NCBI GenBank assembly: GCA_946616385.1
Contig: CAMOIZ010000073.1
Span: 1 to 5,494 of the forward strand
Direction of reading: 5' to 3'
Length of the DNA: 5,494 nucleotides
Source: an uncultured Bacteroidales bacterium
Lineage (GTDB): Bacteria; Bacteroidota; Bacteroidia; Bacteroidales; UBA932
Shown: in pieces, positions 1-5,494 of the stretch
Layout of the letters: the number at the start of each line of letters is the position of its first letter
Position numbering within the stretch: position 1 is the first letter of the stretch
Notes under the pieces: generated by a model
Seen by the model: only the letters and a program-made list of their open reading frames with translations
What the model was told of the DNA's origin: nothing
Database searches by the model: none
Position numbers and translations under genes: made by a program

Positions 1-2
1 AG

Positions 3-65
3 GAATACGACAAGCGGCAGTCGATCAAGGAGAAGGATATGCGCAGGGAGATGGAAAGGGGTTAA
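3..65 (+). CDS. smpB: SsrA-binding protein SmpB, C-terminal end only (5' end outside window)
   Basis: Only the last 20 codons are present, ending in TAA at 63-65. The tail reads EYDKRQSIKEKD followed by MRREMERG. The block Y-D-K-R-x-x-I/L-K-E-K/R-D is the conserved C-terminal segment of SmpB, which normally follows a G-K-K stretch that would lie just outside the window. SmpB binds tmRNA and brings it to stalled ribosomes for trans-translation; this basic tail becomes helical in the mRNA channel of the ribosome. The tail stops soon after the DKR...KD block, which is the place expected for SmpB. The gene precedes a tRNA-Ala with its own promoter, so it is probably a separate transcription unit. 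The call rests on one short motif. Confidence 0.8.
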   Translation, partial: EYDKRQSIKEKDMRREMERG

Positions 66-71
66 ATATTT

Positions 72-102
72 TTTGCAGATATCCAAAAAACAACTATCTT
101 TG
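72..102 (+). promoter_or_regulatory. Bacteroidota-type promoter for tRNA-Ala
   Basis: TTTG at 72-75 and TATCTTTG at 95-102 match the Bacteroidota housekeeping sigma consensus (-33 TTTG and -7 TAnnTTTG). The 19-base spacer is in the usual range. Transcription would start roughly at 105-110, just before the first tRNA base at 113. The region between the smpB stop and the tRNA is AT-rich, unlike the flanking genes. This is the only good promoter match I found on the + strand upstream of the four-gene operon, so it may also supply read-through transcription to that operon. Confidence 0.75.
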
Positions 103-112
103 CAATCCCACT

Positions 113-185
<73 letters not shown>

Positions 186-190
186 CACTA

Positions 191-222
191 AAACCGACGA
201 AAAGACTTCGTTGGTTTTTTTT
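191..222 (+). terminator. Rho-independent terminator after tRNA-Ala
   Basis: An 11-bp stem pairs 191-201 with 207-217, with a single G-U pair (196-212) and a 5-base loop. The T-run spans 215-222, its first bases also closing the stem. It lies directly downstream of the tRNA and would end its transcript. The stem foot is A/T-rich and the core is five or six strong pairs, so termination may be incomplete. The T-run ends six bases before the ATG of the next gene, leaving no room for a separate conventional promoter. Confidence 0.85.
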
Positions 223-227
223 ATAGC

Positions 228-1550
228 ATGAAAAGAGTAAATCTGATATCATTGGCCGTCATCCTCATCATTGCAGGATGCCAGAAGACTGAACGGACGA
301 TCCATCCGGAACAGAAGAACGAATTGCTCTATACTCTGGTAGATTCCACCTACTATAGCTACAAGGATTTTCCCACCGCCATAATCGACGATGCCTCCTT
401 TCCAGGGGTCAGCAAGTTCTGGTATTCCGGCCCGCTCAAAATCATGATTTGGGCGAAGATGAATTCCCTGGCGAAAACCATGAAGGAGGAGGCCGGCTTC
501 TCCAGCGCTACGTGGGGTTTCAAGAATTACATCCTGCACTACACAAGCATCGACGGAGCAGGGCGACCCATAACTCTTTCCGAATCCGTAATCCTTCCTG
601 TAGGGAACAGCTGGAGCCATGAATGCTCCAGGATAATGCTCGACAACCCGTACACTCACCTCGACGGGAAAGGATGTGCGACCGAGTCTCTCGGCCTCAC
701 GTCGGCATTCGTGACGGACGATCTCATACTCATCCGTCCGGACCTCGAAGGTTACGGAATATCTTCCGACAAGACGCATCCATACATGATTCATCCGGTA
801 GTTGCACGCCAGACCACGGACGGAGCGCTTGCCGCCATCGAGTTTCTCAAACAAAGGAAAATCGGGCTGGCAGAGGACTATAGCCTTTACAATGTAGGTT
901 GTTCGCAAGGGGCTTCCTACGCCCTTGCGACTCAGAAATACATAGAGAATGACTGCGATGCGGGGGTACAGAGGACTCTGAACCTCACAAAAACGATCTG
1001 CGGAGGAGGAGCGTACAGGCCCGACGACGTTTTCTCCGACATTCTCTCCGCCGATGAATTATACTACACCGTGATGATTCCCCTGACGATCCTGGGCATC
1101 AAAAGCGGTTTCCCCGAGATGATGGAGGGAATAGAAATCTCCGAATTCTTCTCCGAGAAGTTCCTAAATAGCGGAGCGCTGGAGATGATAGAGAAAAAGG
1201 AGGAGCATTCATCCGTGGTGCTGGACCTCATTCGGGAAAAGGTCGGCAACAGCGCTGCCGACATCCTGTCGGAAGAAGTTCTCACGGAAGGTTCCACCCT
1301 CAACACGATTATCCGGAAGGCCCTCGAAAGATGCGACCTTTCCGAAGGATGGCTCCCCCGGGCGGAAGTGGCGATGTACCATAATCCCGACGACGAGTTC
1401 ATTTCGTATTCCTCTGCGGCAAAGACCGCGGAAATGCTGAAAGACGGGAACATCTCCTTTAAGAAGGTGTATTCTCTCATCCCGTCCATGCAGCATAGCG
1501 GAAGCCTGTTCACTTTCTACATCAACTTGTTTACAGAGGGCGTGAAATGA
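228..1550 (+). CDS. Lipoprotein alpha/beta hydrolase (secretory lipase/esterase-like)
   Basis: This 440-residue protein starts with a lipoprotein signal peptide: KR, a hydrophobic stretch, then lipobox I-A-G-C with lipidated Cys18. The sequence after the cysteine, QKTE, resembles the surface-export signal of Bacteroidota lipoproteins. The nucleophile elbow is G-C-S-Q-G (224-228) with Ser226. The likely acid is Asp389 in H-N-P-D-D-E, which aligns with the HGxxD loop of esterases, and the likely base is His423 in M-Q-H-S-G. Residues about 166-206 (RPDLEGYG, then HPY and a TDGALAA helix) resemble the secretory lipase family. About 100 helical residues between the Ser and Asp strands could form a lid. 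The usual HG oxyanion motif appears to be replaced by L-D-N-P-Y-T-H near 138-144. The ATG at 228 is the only start that keeps the signal peptide. It is first in an operon and its stop overlaps the next start by 4 bases. An ester substrate is inferred; a peptidase or acyltransferase is possible. Confidence 0.82.
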   Translation: MKRVNLISLAVILIIAGCQKTERTIHPEQKNELLYTLVDSTYYSYKDFPTAIIDDASFPGVSKFWYSGPLKIMIWAKMNSLAKTMKEEAGFSSATWGFKNYILHYTSIDGAGRPITLSESVILPVGNSWSHECSRIMLDNPYTHLDGKGCATESLGLTSAFVTDDLILIRPDLEGYGISSDKTHPYMIHPVVARQTTDGALAAIEFLKQRKIGLAEDYSLYNVGCSQGASYALATQKYIENDCDAGVQRTLNLTKTICGGGAYRPDDVFSDILSADELYYTVMIPLTILGIKSGFPEMMEGIEISEFFSEKFLNSGALEMIEKKEEHSSVVLDLIREKVGNSAADILSEEVLTEGSTLNTIIRKALERCDLSEGWLPRAEVAMYHNPDDEFISYSSAAKTAEMLKDGNISFKKVYSLIPSMQHSGSLFTFYINLFTEGVK

Positions 1551-2032
1551 AAGTGCGAATTCTTTGTCTGCTATGGATGATGGCCGGGCTGGTCGCCTGC
1601 ACGGGCGGCACGGAGCCTGCACCGTCTCACGACTTCAACGACAACGAACTGGCCAAGCAGCGCCTCGCCGGCATGGTCAGGCATATATACGACGAAGCCA
1701 AGTCTGCCACTACCGCCGACATCGTGGCTTATCTTTTGAATTTCGGCAGCGTGAGTGCGGAGAAGAATCCGGAAGACGGACGCTACGACATTCATCTTTC
1801 AGTGGAAGGTTTCGGGAGCATCGCAGGATCGGTTTATCCGGATCTGCTTCCGGCAGACGAAGCGCTGAGCCTGACTGTATACGATAGCAATTCTGCCATA
1901 GCCACGGTTGGAATCGAACAGCTTCCTGTATACATCGCGGAACAGGAAGTCTGGATTCCGACTCTCGTTTTCCGCTTTGCCGACGGCAGTTCCGTAGCCT
2001 GGAACACCTTGCTGATTGATTTCTATGAATAA
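1547..2032 (+). CDS. Small lipoprotein of unknown function
   Basis: I do not recognise this 161-residue protein. It has a clear lipoprotein signal peptide: MKVR, a hydrophobic core, and lipobox L-V-A-C with Cys18. A short flexible Gly/Pro-rich linker follows (about 19-28). Residues 33-66 look mainly helical (ELAKQRLAGMVRHIYDEAK), and about 78-161 look like alternating beta strands ending in an aromatic tail, D-F-Y-E. No cysteine remains after lipidation and no catalytic motif is visible. The start overlaps the hydrolase stop in ATGA. AGAGGG at 1535-1540 is a fair Shine-Dalgarno-like site six bases before the ATG, unusual for this phylum. Its place between an envelope hydrolase and a TonB receptor suggests it works with one of them as a binding or accessory subunit, but this is inference from position only. 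Confidence 0.8.
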   Translation: MKVRILCLLWMMAGLVACTGGTEPAPSHDFNDNELAKQRLAGMVRHIYDEAKSATTADIVAYLLNFGSVSAEKNPEDGRYDIHLSVEGFGSIAGSVYPDLLPADEALSLTVYDSNSAIATVGIEQLPVYIAEQEVWIPTLVFRFADGSSVAWNTLLIDFYE

Positions 2033-4034
2033 ACGGCCGTTCATAGCCAGCTTGCTGATGCTGGCATGCATCGCGGCGGGTGCACAGGATGTCCGGGACA
2101 CCCTCCAGCGCGCCGTTGTCACAAGCAAGAGCCAGAGGCAGATGCTGGAGACGCTCGGCGGAGTGAGCGGGAAAGTGAACGTGGAAAAAATCCGCGCCGT
2201 TCCATCCTTCCTGGGCAATGCAGACCCCATCCGCTTTGCAAGGCTCCTTCCGAGCGTGCAGGTCAACACCGAATCGGACGGCGGCATTTACATGCAGGGC
2301 AGCGAATATTCACACACTCTGCTGTCCATTCAGGGAGTGCCTGTATACGGCGCCTCCCACCTCCTGGGCTTCTTTTCCGTGTTCAACCCCACCCACTACC
2401 AGTCGATGGACTATTCCACTTCCGCGGAGCAGTCCACCCGGCTCGGGGGCAGCATCGACATGATACTCAAGGATCGCGTGCCCGCCCGCACGGAAGGAGA
2501 GTTCTCCGCCGGCCTGCTGTCTTTCCAGGGAACGGTGGATATCCCCACCGGTGCGAAGTCGGCTCTGACGCTGTCCGGGCGCAAATCCTACATCAACCTC
2601 CTGTACGGTAGTTTTCTGAAATATGACGGGGAGCCGCTCACATACGGTTTCTTCGACAGCAATATTACCTGGTACTGGAAGCCCTCCGCCAAAGACAGGG
2701 TGTGGGTGAATCTGTTCGGAGGCAAGGACGACGGGCGCTTCGAGTATACCAGAGTCAACTCCGACATGGGCGCGTCGTGGTACAATGCCTTGGCCTCCGT
2801 CCACTGGAACCACTACAACGACGACATCGTACTGAAACAGTCTTTGTACGGCACCATGAACGGCCTCGATGCTTTCGTAACCATCCCGAACGCTTCCGGC
2901 ACAATGCCCTCCTTCATCCAAAGCTATGGATACAAGGCAAGACTGGAGCAGGGCGGATGGGAGGCCGGAGCCGACATCGCATACCACCGCGCAATGCCCC
3001 AGAATCCGGAAGCGGAAGGGCACTACAATGTTACGAACACCTCTTCCGAATCCCTGCAGGACGGTCTGGAGACCAAAATATATCTGGGCTACAAGAAGCT
3101 GATAGGCTACTATACCGAGCTGAAAGCGGCTCTCGGCGGCAGCTGGTACCTGAGTCCGGAACGCGAGAGTTTCTGGGGGCTTACTCCCCAGGCGGAAGCG
3201 TCATTCATTATTCCCCGGGGCGGAAAAATCAGCCTCCGTTACGGCATCAGCAGGCAGGTCCTGTTCCAGACCGGTATTACAAACACCGGCCTGCCCATAG
3301 AATTCTGGATTCTCGCGGGAAAGCTATCGCGGCCGCAATGGGCTCATAATTACGCACTTGCCTACAACCTCGACTTCGGCAGGAAGGATGAATGGGCGTT
3401 GTCGGCCGAGACATACTACAAGCAGCTTCACAATCAGTTGGAATATCACGGCACCATCATGGAGGTGCTCAACAGCAATTATTCCATCGAACAGTCCCTC
3501 CTTCAGGGACACGGCCGTGCATACGGGATAAACATGATGCTGCAGAAAAATGCCGGAGCCCTGACCGGGTGGATATCCTACGCCTACGGCAGGTCGCTGC
3601 GAAACTTCAACAACCCTCTCTACCCGGGCACATATCCCTCCAATCATGAACGGCTTCACGAACTCAAGATCATCGGCACTTACGATATAGGCCGATTCGA
3701 TTTCGGAGGCAGTTTCTTTGCCTGCACCGGCACTCCCTATACCCGTCCGGACTCCTTCTACATTGTCGGCGACCGCGTAATCTGCAACTACGGCGAGCAC
3801 AACGCAGCCCGGCTGCCGGCATACGTCCGCCTCGACATCTCGGTCAACTGGTATTTCCACAAGGATGCCCGCAGGCGCAACGGCCTCAACTTCTCGATGT
3901 ACAATGTGCTCGGACGCAGGAACGCGGTCGGATACGGAGTACATCTCAACGAAGAAGATTATTCATACAACTTCATGCCTACATCTTACGGAGTGAGGTT
4001 CCTCCCCTCCCTTGCATACTTCCACAAATTCTGA
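2025..4034 (+). CDS. TonB-dependent outer-membrane receptor (SusC-like partner of DUF4249 lipoprotein)
   Basis: The protein has 669 residues counted from ATG 2025. A TTG at 2016 in the same frame is possible, but the ATG starts the signal peptide directly (MNKRPF, hydrophobic core, cleavage near AGA/Q21). DTLQRAVVTSK (25-35) looks like a TonB box. The plug domain follows (about 45-150), with LPSVQVNTE, GGIYMQGSEYSHTLLSIQGVPVYG in pieces, and RLGGSIDMILKD closing it. The rest is an outer-membrane barrel of alternating strands, with late blocks such as ERLHELKIIGTYDIG and TGTPYTRP (about 542-574) and a terminal phenylalanine. Such receptors use TonB-ExbBD energy to import bound ligands across the outer membrane. 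The N-terminal carboxypeptidase-regulatory-like domain common in Bacteroidota receptors is absent, so the protein is compact. The start overlaps the upstream gene by 8 bases and the stop overlaps the DUF4249 gene by one (TGATG). The ligand is unknown. Confidence 0.9.
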   Translation: MNKRPFIASLLMLACIAAGAQDVRDTLQRAVVTSKSQRQMLETLGGVSGKVNVEKIRAVPSFLGNADPIRFARLLPSVQVNTESDGGIYMQGSEYSHTLLSIQGVPVYGASHLLGFFSVFNPTHYQSMDYSTSAEQSTRLGGSIDMILKDRVPARTEGEFSAGLLSFQGTVDIPTGAKSALTLSGRKSYINLLYGSFLKYDGEPLTYGFFDSNITWYWKPSAKDRVWVNLFGGKDDGRFEYTRVNSDMGASWYNALASVHWNHYNDDIVLKQSLYGTMNGLDAFVTIPNASGTMPSFIQSYGYKARLEQGGWEAGADIAYHRAMPQNPEAEGHYNVTNTSSESLQDGLETKIYLGYKKLIGYYTELKAALGGSWYLSPERESFWGLTPQAEASFIIPRGGKISLRYGISRQVLFQTGITNTGLPIEFWILAGKLSRPQWAHNYALAYNLDFGRKDEWALSAETYYKQLHNQLEYHGTIMEVLNSNYSIEQSLLQGHGRAYGINMMLQKNAGALTGWISYAYGRSLRNFNNPLYPGTYPSNHERLHELKIIGTYDIGRFDFGGSFFACTGTPYTRPDSFYIVGDRVICNYGEHNAARLPAYVRLDISVNWYFHKDARRRNGLNFSMYNVLGRRNAVGYGVHLNEEDYSYNFMPTSYGVRFLPSLAYFHKF

Positions 4035-4864
4035 TGAAAAAGTTCTCTCTCATAGCCCTTGTCGCCCTGATGGCAGCAGCGTGCAACGGATACGACGGTC
4101 CGGCGCCGGATTCACATCTGGTGCTGGAAGGATGGATCGACAGCGGAGGGCATCCGGTAGTGCTGCTCTCGGAGAGCATCCCCGCCCGCAACGGCAGCAT
4201 TTCCCGCAAGGAAATGGTGCAGAGCATCGCGCGTTGGGGCAAGGTGAGCGTGAGCGACGGGGAGCAGGAGGTAGTTCTTACGGGGATGGCGGACGACAGG
4301 TACATGCCGCCCTATATCTTTACAAGCTCCAAGATTACCGGGGTGCCGGGGCGCGAGTATACCGTCACCGCCGACTATAAGGATTTCCACGCTACGGCCA
4401 CCACGACTATCCCCGAGCCGGTCCCCCTGGACACTTTGTACACCCTTCCAATGAGCGATTCGCTCTATTCGATCATGTGCGGTTTCACCGACCCTCCGCA
4501 GAAGGGAAACTACTACCGGGCTTTCACCAAAACCACCGGAATCGACCGGAAATACCAGCCTTCCACATTGGCATACATGAGCGACGAGGTCTTCGACGGC
4601 TATGCCGAGATGCAGATTGCAAGCACGGAAAGGCTGAACGAAAGCTTGTACGAGCTTAACATCAAGCGAGGCGACGAAGTCAGCGTGAAATTCTGTACCT
4701 GCGACCGCAGGACCTTTATGTTCTGGCAGAATTTCGAGGTTATGCTGGGCACGAACGCCAACGCGACCTACTACTTCGATACCGACATGTACGGGGGTCT
4801 GCAGGGCGCGCTCGGTTACTGGGCCGGATACGGCGCCAGTTATTACACTATCACGGTCGAGTAA
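4034..4864 (+). CDS. DUF4249-family lipoprotein, partner of the TonB receptor
   Basis: This is a 276-residue lipoprotein with a signal peptide ending in A-A-A-C (Cys17); alanine at -3 makes the lipobox slightly weak. The family signature is LVLEGWID (29-36), then PVVLLSESIP (41-50), G-R-E-Y-T-V (106-111) in a beta-sandwich-like region, TTIPEPVPLD (124-133), and NYYRAF (159-164). These match DUF4249, a family found in Bacteroidota and usually encoded beside a TonB-dependent receptor, as here. By analogy with SusD it is thought to assist ligand capture, but no function is established that I know of. F-C-T-C-D (220-224) holds two close cysteines that could form a disulfide or be unpaired. The length is toward the short end of the family. 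It is the last gene of the operon, overlapping the receptor stop by one base, with no terminator seen after its stop. Confidence 0.88.
   Translation: MKKFSLIALVALMAAACNGYDGPAPDSHLVLEGWIDSGGHPVVLLSESIPARNGSISRKEMVQSIARWGKVSVSDGEQEVVLTGMADDRYMPPYIFTSSKITGVPGREYTVTADYKDFHATATTTIPEPVPLDTLYTLPMSDSLYSIMCGFTDPPQKGNYYRAFTKTTGIDRKYQPSTLAYMSDEVFDGYAEMQIASTERLNESLYELNIKRGDEVSVKFCTCDRRTFMFWQNFEVMLGTNANATYYFDTDMYGGLQGALGYWAGYGASYYTITVE
4818..4840. other. GC-rich hairpin near the convergent gene ends
   Basis: ACTGG (4818-4822) pairs with CCAGT (4836-4840), and GCCG (4823-4826) pairs with CGGC (4831-4834). The loop is GATA and one base, G4835, is bulged. It lies inside the last codons of the DUF4249 gene, 22 bases before its stop, and 28 bases past the stop of the opposing gene. 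There is no T-run on either side, so it is not a standard intrinsic terminator. It could slow polymerase, protect an mRNA 3' end, or be a chance result of GC-rich coding sequence. Confidence 0.35.
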
Positions 4865-4867
4865 GGC

Positions 4868-5494
4868 CTAGAACAGGAATCCAAGGCCGAAATTCATTCC
4901 GAAGAACCACCGTATCGGGCTATCCTGCGGATGGATTGTCTCTTCGTTTGCGCTATACGCGTGATAATTGCCGGTGACGTTATAGTGCACCGCGGGAGTC
5001 ATGTTCAGGGTAAAACGCCAGATACGCCAGGAAAGGTTTATGCCGGCATCGGCGGAGCAGTAAAGGGAATGGGCCTTCCTGGTGCCGTAAGTTTCGTTGT
5101 ACCTGTTTCCGTCAGCCCCATAATAGTAGCCCTGGTACAGGTGCGAGTTGCCGTAGACATAGCCCGGAGTGATGCCCACGAAGAATTCCGCCCTGTTCAC
5201 CAGGGAGAGAAGGAATACCGCAAGGGCGTTGGTGAAGAAATCCCCGTCGTCCCAGATGAAAGCGTCCAGCAGGTCCAGCGCCAGCACCCCTCCGTATACA
5301 TAGGCATCGCTTGTCTGGCGCATGCCTGTTCTCAGCGACAGCGCGACGGGAAATCCCACATAGCCATCCACGCCCATGCTCTCCGGCATGAACTGTGCTC
5401 CGAAACGCACCCCCGTATGTCTGCCAAGATAATGACTGTAATTCATCCAATAAACCGCATCCGCGCCATTGGAATCAGAAAAAGGCGTATTGAG
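4868..5494 (-). CDS. Outer-membrane beta-barrel-like protein, C-terminal part (5' end outside window)
   Basis: The reading frame is open from the right edge to a TAG at 4868-4870, giving at least 208 residues. The methionine at 5444-5446 is internal: the frame continues upstream without a stop as NTPFSDSNGADAVYW, so the true start lies beyond the window. The sequence is a series of short alternating strands rich in Y, F, W and G (TGVRFGAQF, DGYVGFPVALSLRTG, FTLNMTPAVHYNV) and ends in M-N-F-G-L-G-F-L-F. A terminal phenylalanine after an alternating strand is the usual outer-membrane barrel assembly signal. No enzyme motif is seen and I cannot name the family; it is probably a small barrel of the porin/OmpA-barrel type, with 8 to 12 strands as a guess. 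It converges on the operon with three bases between stops, so it is a separate transcription unit. Confidence 0.72.
   Translation of the reverse strand, partial: LNTPFSDSNGADAVYWMNYSHYLGRHTGVRFGAQFMPESMGVDGYVGFPVALSLRTGMRQTSDAYVYGGVLALDLLDAFIWDDGDFFTNALAVFLLSLVNRAEFFVGITPGYVYGNSHLYQGYYYGADGNRYNETYGTRKAHSLYCSADAGINLSWRIWRFTLNMTPAVHYNVTGNYHAYSANEETIHPQDSPIRWFFGMNFGLGFLF

Noticed and set aside
249..908. Long antisense open frame (219 codons, - strand) inside the hydrolase gene
   Set aside because: It lies wholly within a well-supported gene, shows no signal peptide or domain, and is expected from GC-rich third-position codon use. The same applies to - strand frames at 2310-3023 and 3324-3944.
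2016..2024. TTG at 2016 as the start of the TonB receptor
   Set aside because: It adds only three residues before the ATG at 2025, which begins a normal signal peptide; ATG is the simpler choice.
2055..2075. TonB receptor as a lipoprotein through Cys15 (L-M-L-A-C)
   Set aside because: The residues before the cysteine do not fit a lipobox well, and a standard signal peptidase I site (A-G-A before Q21) follows; these receptors are not lipoproteins.
4865..4888. GGCCT (4865-4869) and AGGCC (4884-4888) as a bidirectional terminator
   Set aside because: Five base pairs with a 14-base loop and no T-run on either strand is too weak.
5444..5446. Methionine at 5446 as the start of the - strand barrel gene
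   Set aside because: It would give no signal peptide, and the frame continues open to the window edge with barrel-like sequence, so the gene is cut by the window rather than starting here.

Overview
This 5.5 kb window looks like a chromosomal segment of a GC-rich member of the Bacteroidota, most likely Bacteroidales (an Alistipes-like or related gut lineage would fit, but genus is a guess). The reasons are a tRNA promoter of the Bacteroidota type (TTTG, 19 nt, TAnnTTTG), a TonB-dependent receptor paired with a DUF4249 lipoprotein, several lipobox signal peptides, and genes that overlap without strong Shine-Dalgarno sites.

Layout. Bases 3-65 are the last 20 codons of an upstream gene on the + strand, which I read as smpB (tmRNA-binding protein). 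Next come a promoter (72-102), a tRNA-Ala with anticodon GGC (113-185) and a rho-independent terminator (191-222). Only five bases after the terminator T-run begins a tightly packed + strand operon. It encodes a lipoprotein alpha/beta hydrolase (228-1550), a small unrecognised lipoprotein (1547-2032), a TonB-dependent outer-membrane receptor (2025-4034) and a DUF4249 lipoprotein (4034-4864). Consecutive genes overlap by 4, 8 and 1 bases, so they are almost certainly co-transcribed and probably translationally coupled. A - strand gene for an outer-membrane beta-barrel-like protein (4868 to beyond 5494) converges on the operon with only three bases between the stop codons. It runs off the right edge.

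How the genes may work together. The TonB receptor plus DUF4249 lipoprotein resemble the SusC/SusD arrangement: an energised outer-membrane channel and a lipoprotein partner, probably at the cell surface. The two lipoproteins upstream, one a Ser-Asp-His hydrolase related to secretory lipases/esterases, suggest a cell-envelope system that cleaves an ester or similar small substrate and imports the product. The substrate cannot be read from the sequence. The system has no recognisable SusD, no regulator (no sigma/anti-sigma pair or hybrid two-component system) and no obvious promoter of its own within this window.
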